A DNA stretch of 64,000 nt. Source: Lichenostomus cassidix. Taxonomy: Eukaryota > Chordata > Aves > Passeriformes > Meliphagidae. The translations under genes and the position numbers were made by a program. The stretch covers positions 5,765,522 to 5,829,521 of the forward strand of contig CM039211.1 of assembly GCA_008360975.2 (NCBI GenBank). The letters are read 5' to 3'. The notes under the pieces were generated by a model. It worked only from the letters and a program-made list of their open reading frames with translations, made no database searches and was not told the origin of the DNA. This document shows positions 11,917-23,243 of the stretch, in pieces (position 1 is the first letter of the stretch; the number at the start of each line of letters is the position of its first letter).

Positions 11917-12100
11917 GTCGATCGCCGCTCGCAGACTGTGGCAGCAACGCCTCAGCGCAACGGCCCCGGCGCGGGCAGGACTTGGCGGGGACAAGCGACA
12001 CGAGCCAGAGAGAGGCACAGCGCGGGCACAGCGCGGCCGTGGAGCTCCCGGGGCGCTGGCCGGGCGCGGCGGGGCGGGCCAAGGTGCAAACCCTTCCTTG
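11917..12100 (-). promoter_or_regulatory. CpG-rich 5' flank of the HSF-like gene with a GC box
   Basis: The GC- and CpG-dense region continues upstream of the ATG at 11,916 and includes an Sp1-type GGGGCGGG box at 12,071-12,078, about 155 bases upstream. No TATA box was seen. The composition returns to AT-rich beyond about 12,110, so the CpG-rich block (about 11,100-12,080) covers exon 1 and the probable promoter. Confidence 0.5.
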
Positions 12101-15100
12101 CTGCAGGGGAACTCTTCCTTCTTGCTCAGCTTTGCAGCACAGCCCCAAAGCATGAAGGCAAATGCAAAGGTTTCAGAGATGGCTCCAAATTGAATCATCC
12201 CATGGAAACTCTTGTTTTTTCTCGTGAAAGCAAAATCACTCTGTGTTTTGCATAGCTGAGGTGAGGAGAAGGATGTAAGAGTGGGTAGCCTCAGTATTTT
12301 GGTTGGAGCTGCTAACAGAGTTCTCTACTTCAAAGCAGACAGGTCAAATGGGACAATGGGAAATGATGAAAAAGCAAGAGTCAAAGACATTGTTTTTGCC
12401 TGTTTTCCGGCCAACCTGCATGTCCTTTCACACTCTCCCTGCCCGTCTTTGGCAGATTTTGCATATTTCTCATTCTTTCAGGTCAGCAACGGCAGCCAGA
12501 AGGGGCAGCAATTTTGTCAGCATTGTCATCAAAGCTAAAATGCTGCCCCACGGGTGGATGTTGATTTACCCAAGGAATGAATGGCCTACAGTTGGAGTAG
12601 ACTCACACTTACGTCTTCTCAATAGGCTTTGCCTTTTTTCTCTCCTCAGTAAGAATTTCGTCTCTTGTTCCCCCCTGCCCCCCCCCCAGTTTGAGGAGAG
12701 TTACAATGCAAAACAACTTTTGCAGCCAAGTCTTGTGAATGAAACTGACAAAGGAGATCTTGCAATGGAAGGAGATTCGTTCGAGTTGGTGTGAAGAGGT
12801 GAAGAGGGAAGGTTTGTCCTGTGGTCACTTGAACTTTTGTTGGGCAGCTATTTGTACTCTGGGGATGGAACCAGTGATGCGTCTGAAAGCCTTGCAGGTT
12901 CATTCCTGAGCTTCCTGAGAGACCTAGGAGACTGAGGGGTTGTTGTGTCATGGGAAACCTTCTCATCTGGGAACTTTTTCAAATGCTTCTATTTTTTTTC
13001 CTTTTCCCTGCAGAAATATTGCCATAATCTTTTGCTTCCAGAGAATATTTTCCTTCTCTTTGGGGAATTTCCCTTTGCTGCCCTCCAAAATCAGGCCATG
13101 TGCCAGGGTTCCTTCCCAAACACAGGAGTATCCCATGGCCTTCACACTCCAGCTGGAAGAGAAGGAAGCCCAGAGTTTGCTGTTGTGGCAGAGGAGCTTC
13201 TCTTGCTGCCCTGCTTTCCCTTTGGGGTAGGTTTGTGTGCATTATTTGATCAAGGTAGGTTTAAACTCTGAAGGAATTGCATTTCAAACTGCTCCATCCT
13301 CGAGCTCCTCTGTGGATATCGTTGGGCCAAAGGCATCTTTGTGTGAGCTCCCAGTGTCCAGGTTAAGGCAAGAGGTTGATATTTCAGGGTTGTTACTGCT
13401 GAAAAAAAGTTGTTTGTGGAGGAGCAAGGTGCTGGGAGTGGATACTTTTCTCACCTGCCTGCAGGAAAGGAAGTTGGAAAGTGGAAATTCCATTCAAGGA
13501 GGTGGCCATCGGGAGTGTTCTCCCAGAGATGGGCTGGCAGAGATTCAGCGGGGGAGGTTTCAGACAGGAGCAGCAGCCCCTGCCTGGGTCATGCTGCAGA
13601 GTGACTCCACCTTTGCTGGCCACGAGGCTTCCAAGTGCACTGTGAGAGCAGCCCGGCTTTGACAGTGCTGAACGACCAATCTGACAGAACTTCTGGTGCA
13701 GGGACATCTGACTTCACTCTCCTCTTGGTTCTCTCCCCTTGAGCCTGCCCAGTGCTCAAGGGGGGACCAAGGGAGTTGTTTTGGATCCTTTAGCCCCATA
13801 CAAGGCCAGATGTGGCCTTGTCTGGATTCTGAATGTGGAAAGGTAAATACCTGTTTCAGCAGTGAGTAGATACATAGATCATAATGCTAATAACACTTGG
13901 TTAATGAGCAGATACATATATCATGTGGTTCCTCTAGAGGTCATCTTGGGCTCAGGGCTTTTACAGGTTTGTGAGGATGCCCATGCACAAAAAACTCACA
14001 ACACACTCAGAATTGCAAAGCAAATTAATTTTATTAGTTGCATTAGCAATATATACATACTGACCCATGGACTCTGAAGAAGCCATTGAGCAGGAGGAGG
14101 AGATGAAGCATGTCTTCTGAGCTGGAGGAGTAGGAAGGCAGTGCTCCTTCAGGTCGTCCCCTGGATGAAAATGGTGTGCATCATGGCGTCCATGCCTCCA
14201 GCCCAGGACCACACCTTATGTCTCCTCCTCAGGAGTGCCCAGTTTCAGCATCATCTCATGCAGGGCCAAGGCCCATGGTAACAGCCTCCATGCCAACAAT
14301 GGCTTACTGCGTATTGTTCCACTCTTGCAGGATGAATCCCACTAGGTAAGCAATACGTAGTTACATTTGTGAAGGGTAAAATCCTACCAACTAACAATAA
14401 GATCTTCTCCTATGATATTTTACTGAAGATGTGCACAACACCAGACCAAATATGTCAGGGCCTTAGACACATCTTCGGTCCCTGACACAAGGGCCTGTTG
14501 TTGAGGCCTCAGTCAGGGCCTGTTGTTGAGTGATGCCTTTTCCTTCAGTGCTTAGTGGCGCAAATTAATGCCCCAGAGAGCTGGAAACAAACAAGTCCCT
14601 CTTCAGCACGTTTCACACAGGGAACGGGATTAGCCCGGCAAGGTCGGGCCAGGGCCAAGAGCAGGAGGTCACCAGCCTGCATTTGCCCACAGGCAGCCGT
14701 CCAGAGCAAGAAGGGCACTGGTGCCCGGGGGCTGAGGTGCCCGAAGCTGCCTCCCTGCTGGGCAGCTCTGCAGAGCCCGTGGTGCGCAGGGTCCTGGGCA
14801 GCCAGGGCAGCCCACCTGCCTGGGAGCGCAAGGAGCGTCCCAGAGGAGCTGCGGCCCTTTGTTCTGGAACTCAGATTTCTCAGCGTCTCAGTGTAAATCC
14901 ACAGTGTCTGACGTGTTTTTCCTTTGCTCTCGCAAATCCAAACACAGCTTTGATAGAAAAGTGACCGACATAGCTTCTGCTGGTGGTGCTGGTGGTGCTT
15001 TTGTCTGCAGCTCAGGGCAGGTGGTTTTAACCAAGGCCAGAGTGCACAATTAACACTCCAGTTAAACCGAGTCAGTCAAACCATTTCCAATTGGCCTACT

Positions 15101-16068
15101 GATGCTGAGCAACTTTTGCAAAGTTTTGCAAAGTTACAATCTAAAAAAAATCACTGAGTTTTAAATCCATGCAGATAATAGCAATGGCACGATGCCAACT
15201 CTTTGCACCTCTTTTTGGTATCCTTGGTGCTTTTAAGAGTTCCTCAGTCCCCAGCAGGAATGAAAGCACATGTAATAATGCAACTGATCGGAGAGCTCCG
15301 TGTTGTGCCTTGGCACATGCATGTTCAGGACAAGCTGGACTCGCCATTTGTAGGTCTGTGGAGGTAAATTCATCCAAATTCTGTGCCAAGGACAGCCCAG
15401 GTGCCGAGAAGAGCAAGGACAGTATATGGGTTTGCATGCACACACCTGTGGGCTGCCTGCTGTGTGGGCAGAAGGTTTTGGACACAGTACATCTTCACTT
15501 TCCCAAGTTGGAAGAATGTTCAAATAAATATTAAATCAAAGTATCAAAATATGTAAAAAATACAAACTAGCTTATTAGATCTGTAATGTATCATCTATAG
15601 TAACAGGTATATTTTGTTATACAGTAAATAGAATCGATAAAATACATACTGGATCTTTCTCTAAGCCAGTACCTGTGGGGCTTATAGACCATCTCCTAGT
15701 GTTACTGCATTTTTCCCTTCGGCCACTGCTGACCAAAGGCATCAACTCCCCTGAGAGTTCCTTCAGGGAACTTCACAAAAAGGGCTTCCATTATTGTAGC
15801 AGGTTTGAGAACTTGCTGCTTCCCAGTTCTCCACCGTCTCTCTGCATTTTGCCCCGTTTCAGCCCCTTGTGTCAATGGCCCTTCCCTCATCCCTACTCTG
15901 CAGCAGTGACAGTCACTGTCACCTCCCCCTGGCTCCACATCCTTTGCCCAAGTGCTGCCAGAGGCAGTGGAGCTGTCCCAGGATCCCTGCCTGGTTTTGG
16001 ACTCCAGGATGACATTCAGAGGGACGCCTGGAGCGCTTCCTAAAGAACTCCCGGTGGGATGGGCTGGG
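12101..16068. other. intergenic DNA between gene modules
   Basis: No gene could be supported. The longest plus-strand frame, 13,237-13,662 (141 codons), has no recognised domain. Around 13,990-14,110 a minus-strand AATAAA-like context and an LTR-like layout hint at an old LTR but are too weak to call. A 17-base direct repeat 'cagggcctgttgttgag' occurs at about 14,480-14,530. A GC-rich patch at 14,600-14,870 could be exon debris. Confidence 0.35.
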
Positions 16069-17005
16069 GATTTCTCCTCCCCGGGGGGCTCCTGCTTGGA
16101 GCTCTCCGCTCAGTGGAGTCCCGTTAGCTCCGCAGGCCTTTGCAGCGAGTTATTCCCCAGCGTGTGGCTCTGCTGCCATCCCAAATCTGTGGTTTCACTG
16201 CCAGCCTGACTGAGACTGGGGAGCTGCTGGGCATGGCTGGAGAATTTCATGGCCAAAAACCTCCAGCACCATCATGTTCCCGTCTGCTCATTGCTTCTGG
16301 TAGCACTAATGTACACCTATTTCACTTTGCACATTTATTTTATTGCAGATTTTTACACCTGCACTACTGATACAAATACATAAAAACCAACTGATTTTTA
16401 AAAATTAAATTTATTATAAATTGCTACACCCATGCTGCCAATATATCAATTCAAAAATATCAATTGAAGTTAAAAAAACTAATTTATTTTTACAATCATG
16501 CAATGTAAATTTATACAAATACCAACTTAGATTAAAAAAAACTAATTTATTGTAACCCTCCACGACCACACACTATATACAGAGATAAATTTACATGTAA
16601 CAATTTGATTTATTACATATTACTAAAACTCTACTGCCCATATATGAATACAGAAATATCAGTACCCTTCCCTAAATAACCCCAGGCCTACAACTAGAGA
16701 AGCAGAATTTCAAAACTATACCAATACATGCATATTTAAATATAACAAAGTAAAATATATAAAAGTGTAACAATGTACAGTGTATATATATATATAATTA
16801 CCTATAACAAGATATTTATAAACATATACACAGGAATCCTATCTATAAATAGACAGCTCACAATGTACCAGAATAAAAATCCATACTACTCCAATAATAC
16901 AATGCACCTCTACAAACGTACACATATGTAAATGTAACAAAACATGGATGGAAATATCTGTATGTTTTTAATTTAAAGAACAACGCTACACATCTGTAAA
17001 CAAAG

Positions 17006-17103
17006 TCAGGAGGGATGCCAGCTGCTGATGGTCACAGGCGCTCCCTCAGTCTCTTCTTCCTGTGCAGCGCAGCCCTCCTGGAAATGGACAGCAGATGGGA
17101 TAT
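17006..17103 (-). CDS. putative terminal exon module k, copy B
   Basis: Same acceptor, phase, length and stop as the module at 7,154-7,251. Preservation in both copies may only reflect recent copying. Confidence 0.35.
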
Positions 17104-17295
17104 CTGGGAAGCAAAGGGAACACTGAGTCAATATCGGGACATTTCCCTCGGCAGCACCTGCACTTTTGTGAGGGAAGAGAAAATCTCAGAGCCTCCCCAG
17201 CAGGGTGAGAAAGAAAAAGCTGCAGGCCGAGCGGGCCAGGCTGCTGTGAGCGCAGCCCCGGCGGGACTGTCCCGCAGCCCCTGGCAGCCCGGGGG

Positions 17296-17349
17296 GCACG
17301 GCACGGCACAGCACGGCACGGCACGGCACGGCACGGCACGGCACGACAC
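17296..17349. repeat. CGGCA pentanucleotide array, copy B
   Basis: About 11 units with CAGCA and CGACA variants at the ends. It is shorter than the array in copy A even though the flanks are almost identical. Confidence 0.95.
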
Positions 17350-17490
17350 AGCTCAGCTGCCTTGCCCAAGGACAGACAGCCCCTGGGCCAGCCGGGCAGC
17401 TGCGCTGAGCAGCCCCAGCACGGGCAGTGCCCACGGCCAAAGCCCGCGCCACCCTCAGCCCAGCCTGCCTCACCGGCCCTGTGGCCTCAC

Positions 17491-17627
17491 CCAGGCTCTC
17501 GGGTGGCAGCAGCGGCAGCTCCCCGTTTGCTGCTGTTGCTGGTGGCCTTCAGCTCCTCCCTGATGGCTCTTGTCACTCCCTGGATCTTCTGGAGGACTTC
17601 AGGGCAGCTGTGGCAAAAGTGGAGGCT
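17491..17627 (-). CDS. putative internal exon module j, copy B
   Basis: Same 137-base module with the same acceptor and donor as 7,664-7,800. The reading frame is unbroken. Confidence 0.3.
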
Positions 17628-18033
17628 CTGAAATTGGTTCCAAGGCCTGGCAGAGCAGCAGTCCTGGATCCCTCTGTGCTCCCTGCTGGCTCCCTCCATC
17701 CCCTCAGCCCTGCCATCCCCTCAGCAAACCTGCAGCCTCCCAGGCTCTTCAGACCCCCACAGTCCTCTCTCCCCACTCAGTCCCTTTAGACCCACCCAGT
17801 CCCCTTACACCCCACCCAGTTCAGACTGTACCACTTCCCTGTCCCCTCAGTCCCCACCATCCCCATCAGCTCCTCCACACACCTCAGCCCCACAGTTCCC
17901 CCCTGCTCTCCTAGGTTCCCTCCATCCCCACCATCCCCTCTGCTCTCCCACATCCCTCAGCCCCACCACGACCTCAACATTTCCATCCCTTCAGTGTCAC
18001 CCCTCCTCAGCCCCCTCAGCCCCTCAGTCTCAC

Positions 18034-18121
18034 CATCCTTCAGCAGCTCCTCGGGGGACACCAGCTGTTCCCACCGCTGCAGGGACACCTGGGGCTCCAA
18101 CTGCTGCTCCGCCCGGCCCGG
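18034..18121 (-). CDS. putative internal exon module i, copy B
   Basis: Same 88-base module with a GATG/GTGAGA donor as 8,207-8,294, ending SPEELLKD in phase 1. Confidence 0.35.
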
Positions 18122-18425
18122 CTGCCAGCTCGGACCCAGCACGGGAAGAGGGGACAGAGGGGGCACAGGGGGAAAAGCAAGGGGTGAGAGTCGAAGTATA
18201 GGAGGAAAAGAGGTTAAAAATCAGCCTATATTTATTCCTATACCAATCTATGTATCTAAACCTCCATATAGCTCCATGTGTATATTCCAAGTTATAAGTA
18301 CATATATATATATATGTAACTATACATATATAAATGCAAGCATGCACATCTATAACTTCATATATTTAAGCACAACTATATATATCCACAACTACATATA
18401 TAAATTTACAGATCTACAAATATAA

Positions 18426-18610
18426 CTATATAGACAGATAAATACAACTATATAAATCTATAAATATAACTACATAGATAAATATAACTCTAGACATGTA
18501 GAAATGTATCAATAGACAGAGTGCTTGCACATGTCTGATTTTCAGAGGCTTTCCCTCTGTCTCTTCTTCCAATGCAGGGTAGCCCTCCTGGAGAGGTCGA
18601 TCAGATGTAT
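18426..18610 (-). CDS. putative terminal exon module k'', diverged
   Basis: Acceptor 'ttgcttcccag', then a phase-1 frame whose core (LQEGYPALEEETEGKP) is the fullest version of the acidic motif shared by the four modules. The frame runs on into AT-rich DNA, so the true end is unclear. It lies downstream of the RhoGAP-like exons on the same strand, but a link to that gene is not shown. Confidence 0.3.
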
Positions 18611-18838
18611 CTGGGAAGCAAAGGGAATGCTGAGTCAATATTGGCCCTCATGCACATTTCCCTTTGGTAGCAATTGTCCTTCTATCAGGCATTGTAAAAA
18701 ATGGCCTGAAAGGCAGATTGTCACTTGAGAATTGGAGGCCTGCTTTTTAAAGAACAGGGGTCCTTCCAAGTTATATAATCAGTGTAGAGTATTGAAGTAT
18801 CCCTATAAAGTCTCAGCTTTCACAGTGCAAAGGGCACC

Positions 18839-19432
18839 TCCAAAATAGCAGCTTCTAGAATAGAAACCTCAGCTTGGTACATGTCAGTATAAATATATAC
18901 AAACAGACCTAGAGGGAGAGGGGTTTCAGCTGCCCCATCTTCACAGGCTCTCCCTTGGCCACTTTGTCCCATGCAGAGCTGTCCTCCTGCAGGGCTGCAG
19001 CACATGGGCACGGAGGAAGCCAAGGGGTGCAGAGCCCCTGTAGAGCTGCCACAGAGCTCTTGCCAAGCCCTGGGCAGCAGCAACCCTTGTTGGCCCTTGC
19101 CAGTGCCTTGGGCTGACTTGGGGCAGTGTGGAGAGAAAGGTGGGCAGCAGAGCCTGGGCCATCCATGCCTGAGCTTCATGACCTGCCAGAGCTTCCTTCA
19201 TGACCTTCCTGTGCTCTTTCCTGTCTTCTTTGGTCTGTCTTCCTCCTCTTCCTTTCTAGTTGGCATTCCTTGTGTCCTGGCCAGGCCCCTTCTCTATGTA
19301 ATTTCCTTCTCTTTTTCTCATCCTGGGGGTAGCAGCCTTCAAACCTTTAGCAGCAAAGTTGGATTAGAGATGAAAAGGCAGGAGCCACGAGCTAACTCCG
19401 TTCTTTTTGGAAGCAATGTGGGCTCCATTTAC
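18839..19432 (-). other. 3' flank of the RhoGAP-like exons
   Basis: A minus-strand frame of 86 codons (19,201-18,941) ends in a TAG and could be a last exon of the RhoGAP-like gene. No clear acceptor with matching phase 2 was identified, so it is left unassigned. Confidence 0.25.
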
Positions 19433-21051
19433 CTTCGTGACACAGAAGGGCTCACTGGAGCTTTGGCCTTTGCCAGTGACTCTGTCGAGTTCCTCTGGGT
19501 ATTTGGAGACAAAGCTGGAGGTGCCTAAAGCAGAAATTCTGGAGGTAAGAGGTGGCAAGAGGTAGCTGGAGAAGGAAGGGAGCAATTGCTGAATTGCCCC
19601 CTTAGCTCCACAGAGAAGCCACTGCTTTGCATCACCTCTCAGCAGGACAGTCCAGCTGCCCCCAAAGAGACTGCAGGCAGCTGGGATGAGCTGTGGTCGG
19701 ATGAGCCAGAAGGCCTCTCACCCTGACAGCTCTCCCCTCGCTCTTTCACTTGCAAGTAGTTTGTACACTGGAAGAGCAGGTTCCTAAAGCATTGGGCAAG
19801 CAACCTGCCCAGCTCTTGCTAGCATGTGTCAGTGTGGGGGGAGGAGGGAAGAAAGGAAGGCCCAAGGCTGCAGAGCTTGCTGTCAGCAGGAGGCACAGCA
19901 GCTCCTTGGCCTCATGAGAAACTGTCTGCCTATCCAGGATGTGTTGTGCGAGGCCTTGTGCAGCTGCCATACCTGTGCTCTTTGGGCCTCCAGCACCATG
20001 GCCTCTCCTCCATCTTCTTGCTGGGTGTCTGGCAGAGAGGGGGATGCATCCGGACTGTGTCTTCCCTGGGGCTCCTCCTCTGCTCTGTCTGCAGAGCCAT
20101 TTTGCTCATCCTGGCCCAGCTCTGGAAAGGAAAAGCCTGTGCAGCAAAGCAACTACTTGGAAGACAAGGACACAGAACACAAAACCCATGGGGAAGCCCT
20201 GCACTGCTTGTTTTCTTGATACTGAGATTTCTGTGACCCTGAGTCCCAGGCTGGGACAAGCTCCATTCCTGCTCATACCTGTGGATGTGTCTGTGGGCAC
20301 TGGGGTCTCCTGTGGGCCAGCCATCTCCTCAGCAAAGATATTGTCCAAGCCCTCAATCATAAAGGCTACCAGCACCTTCACCTGCACCCAGGAAACCCTT
20401 GCTCTCAGCCCAGGGGCCTGACAGCGTGCCAAGCAGCCATTGCCATCACTGCTGAGCCCCTTTCCTCTGCACAGAGAGCAGTGGCTCTTGCAGGGGCATC
20501 TCTTACAGGCAGCTCCCACAGCAGCCTTGATTGGTTGGAGAGACGGGGCCACCAGGCGAGATGGCATGGGCCAGCCAGGCTGCAGCCAGCTGCTGAGGAC
20601 AGCATTACCTTCTTGTTCTCAGCCAGCATGGCCTCAAGCTCCAGCTGCTCCTCCTGCGCTGGGCTCAGCAGGTTTGACCCCAGGCACATGGCCAGGCTGC
20701 TGCAGCTCATTCTGCTGGTGGACTCGTGCTGGCTGATGTGTGTCAGCAGTGACAGCAGCTGCCTGAGGAGGAGCAGGTTTGCCACGGGCAACTTCTTGGC
20801 CCCCCTGAGGGAAGAGCAAGGACACGTTCATGAGCAGGCCCATGTTGCCCACGGCCATCCCCAGAGCTGGCCCGAGGCAGGGGGCAGTGGGCAGTGGAGT
20901 TGTGCAGCTCTGCAGGCGCTCTCAGCCAGCTGTCAAGGCTCCTGCACTCCTGCTGGAAGTTTGGAGGGAATGCTCCTCAGGAAGTCCTGCAGGGCCAAGG
21001 GCTGCCAGTGAGCCTTGGAGCCAATGGCAGCCCAGACAGGAGCCTTTGCAG
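19433..21051 (-). pseudogene. RhoGAP-domain gene fragment, probably decayed
   Basis: Minus-strand exons can be placed at 21,051-20,933, 20,805-20,609, 20,381-20,279, 20,121-19,973 and 19,524-19,433. The second carries the RhoGAP core: LPVANLLLLRQLLSLL, an SRMSCSSLAMCLGSNLLSP block and an acidic LELEAMLAENKK end. The third continues with VKVLVAFMIEGLDNIF, as in RhoGAP C-terminal helices. Phases join cleanly from the second exon to the last (0, 1, 0). The first contains LALQDFLRSIPSKL, the segment before the core, but then hits a stop, with no good donor to the phase-2 acceptor of the next exon. That suggests a frame lesion or wrong boundary there. The N-terminal part of the domain with the arginine finger was not found. 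RhoGAP proteins speed GTP hydrolysis on Rho-family GTPases. ARHGAP20/TAGAP-like genes are expanded in songbirds, but the exact family is inferred. Confidence 0.6.
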
Positions 21052-21639
21052 CTGCAGGAAAGGAGGGCTCACCTTGAGGACCATGGCCAGCAGCAGCACT
21101 GGCTGGCTTGCCATGTCCACAGGCATTTGTCCTGTACCTTTCAAAGCAGTGCATTTTCCCTTGCTGAGGGAGACTGTGGACTTTAACTAATTGGATTTAC
21201 ATTTAAAACAAGAGGTTTGTTTCATGGTTGAATTTGACCTTAATGGTTTTTTCAATGTAAATTATTCTATTGTGCTATATTATCACATCCTGGGGTAAGG
21301 AATACCGAGTGCTTCATTCAGTGGGATTGGTAGCTCTTGCTTTTTTGCCCTGTTCGAAGCATGCACACACAAGTCCAGTCTGTCCAGTGTATACAGGCAC
21401 AATTCTGCACATTATTTTAGCACATTGACAGCATACATTTCTGTTTGGCAGCAAACATTCTGTGATCCTGTACTTTGAAGGCATACTCCATTGGTTTTTC
21501 CCCTGTGGGCTGCAGCTTCTGTAGCTTTCTCACAACTGAATGTGTTGGCAGGTGGGATTTGACTTAAGTGACTTCCTTGTGTTTGCACCATGAACACCCA
21601 CAGCTGGAAGCCTTGGGCTGGTGTCTGCTGCTTGGACAT

Positions 21640-22060
21640 TCATGTAAGAGAAAGTGATGCCTGAAACAGGCTACCTGAAACAGAGACTAAAACAATTAGG
21701 TGTATGAAAAGCAGGCGAATTTATTCAAGGCCTTCAAGGTATATTCCAGCAAGAAAAGTCCCTCTCAGGGGTCACACCCAAAGTGGACCCCGGGTCACGA
21801 GCTCTTCACCTTTTATAAGTTTTGTCTTATTGGCATATTGGTCCCTAATTCTCCAATCACACCTTCAGGCGATGATACTGACTGCCCCAGGCCCTGCTCC
21901 CCCTTTTCCACCACTGTTTACATATTTTTGAGCCCTAGGGTAATGAATAAGTCCTTGAATCTCTATCCAGAGAGCTTTGATTTGGTTAAATGTGTTGGGA
22001 ACAGAGCTTTTCAGCATTGTTTAAGAGCACAGAACTACATCATGTTACAGACACATGAAG
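21640..22060 (-). mobile_element. probable solo LTR of an endogenous retrovirus
   Basis: Read on the minus strand, a TATAAAAGG box at about 21,810-21,818 is followed about 90 bases later by CCTTGAATAAATT (21,718-21,730), the expected promoter-to-poly(A)-signal order of an LTR. The likely 5' end is TGTAACATG near 22,047. The 3' end and a target duplication were not identified, so the borders are approximate. No internal retroviral genes flank it. Confidence 0.5.
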
Positions 22061-22586
22061 AGAAAAAAAACCACCCCAGATTATTAATCCATCAAAAGGG
22101 CACACCAAGAGAGCCTGTGTGACCTGGGAAATTGCATGTGATGCAGAAAATTAGGTGCCATTTACCAATTAACAAAGAGCAAAATAACATTTCACTAAGC
22201 ATAGCTAGGACAGTCTCAGAGAAGGGAACTAAGACACATTTATTTATCTGGATTTTTATTCTGTAATACTCTGTTTCACTTCTGTATGTACGAGAGAAGT
22301 TTGGTACCAGCCAGTAAAACTGGTCATAGAGAAAAATGTCCCTTTTAACATTTTAGTTCAGATGAACTGGTTGTCAGCAGTTTTCCCAGGGAACATCCTA
22401 CAGACATTCTGAGTGCATGACGCTGGGTTGCAGTTTGCTTCCAGGGAATAAGGAAAACTACTCTGGCAATCCTTGACAGAGCAGGGTCAGACCATTTTGT
22501 TTGGTGGGACTTACAGATATGTCCTCCCCAACATTTTTATTTTGCTTTCCCTTCCTTATGTTGCTAAACAAACCTCAAGACATGGT

Positions 22587-22932
22587 TTAAATTAGTTCTT
22601 CCAGCAATTTCTGACAAAATAATATTCTCTGAGGATATGAAAGCCCAGAGGACAGTTTACATATCTTCTGCTGGTCTGCTGGGGCAAGAGCCTTCAGGTC
22701 TCTCAATCTATTTGTGTTAACCACTTCCAACATCCTGACTGCCAAAAGCAGTGAGCCTGTTTGTGTTAAGGAACAGATACTAAAAGGCTTGAAGGGGGAT
22801 TGCCAATATTTTGTCAGCATGACCAGATACTCTGCCATCCTTGACAGTCTTTGAAGGTCAGATGAAAGTTTTTCTTCTTCTGTTTTGGTTATTGCAATGC
22901 CAGTGACCATGGGAGTGGCAAGATCAACTACC
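22587..22932 (-). CDS. unassigned exon-like open frame
   Basis: On the minus strand a good acceptor (ctacaacttcctttcag) precedes about 114 open codons ending in TAA. The composition is protein-like, with charged and leucine-rich stretches such as [19 protein letters not shown] and [17 protein letters not shown]. The family is not recognised. The sequence to the right is a CR1 element, so upstream exons, if any, are displaced or lost. It could be a last exon, a retrocopy fragment or chance. Confidence 0.25.
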
Positions 22933-22934
22933 TG

Positions 22935-23243
22935 AAAGGAAGTTGTAGCCAGGTGGGGCTCAGCCTCCCAGGCAGTGACAGGACAAGAGGACACAGCCTC
23001 AAGCTGTGGCAGCAGAGGTTCAGGTTAGATGTCAGGAAGAATTTCTTCCTTGGAAGGGTTGTCAAGCATTGGAATGAGCTGTCCAGCATGGTGGTGGACT
23101 CACCATTCTGGAAGTGTTCAAGAAATAACTGGATGTGGCAATTAATGCTTTAGCTGGTTTAGTTGACAAGGTGGTGATCAGTCAAAGGTTGGACTCGATG
23201 ATCTTGGAGGTCTTTTCCAGACTTAAGGATTCTCTAATTCCAG
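22935..23243 (+). mobile_element. CR1 LINE 3' fragment
   Basis: Classic CR1 3' sequence: 'gtgacaggacaagagg', 'agatgtcaggaagaatttc', a 'ttggaatgagctg' block and the terminal 'ggttggactcgatgatctt' followed by a 'gattct' tail. It is 5' truncated. Confidence 0.9.

Larger units (their letters stand above)
16069..18838. repeat. segmental duplication, copy B
   Basis: Partner of 6,219-8,990. The part up to about 18,190 is nearly identical to copy A, and the remainder to about 18,838 is diverged. It holds the AT-rich segment, the CGGCA array (shorter here) and modules k, j and i in the same order and strand. Confidence 0.9.

Noticed and set aside
11438..12148. Second long minus-strand frame in the HSF exon 1 region
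   Set aside because: It is a shifted reading of the same GC-rich DNA. Only the other frame contains the conserved HSF residues.
10957..12255. Plus-strand frame of 432 codons over the HSF-like gene
   Set aside because: It is the antisense of exon 1, the CpG-rich promoter and the CGGCA array. The minus strand carries the HSF domain and matching splice sites.
13237..13662. Plus-strand 141-codon frame
   Set aside because: No domain, no convincing start or splice context and no homology that could be recognised. Left in the intergenic description.
13850..14560. Possible LTR with a minus-strand AATAAA
   Set aside because: No matching TATA box, termini or target duplication could be identified.
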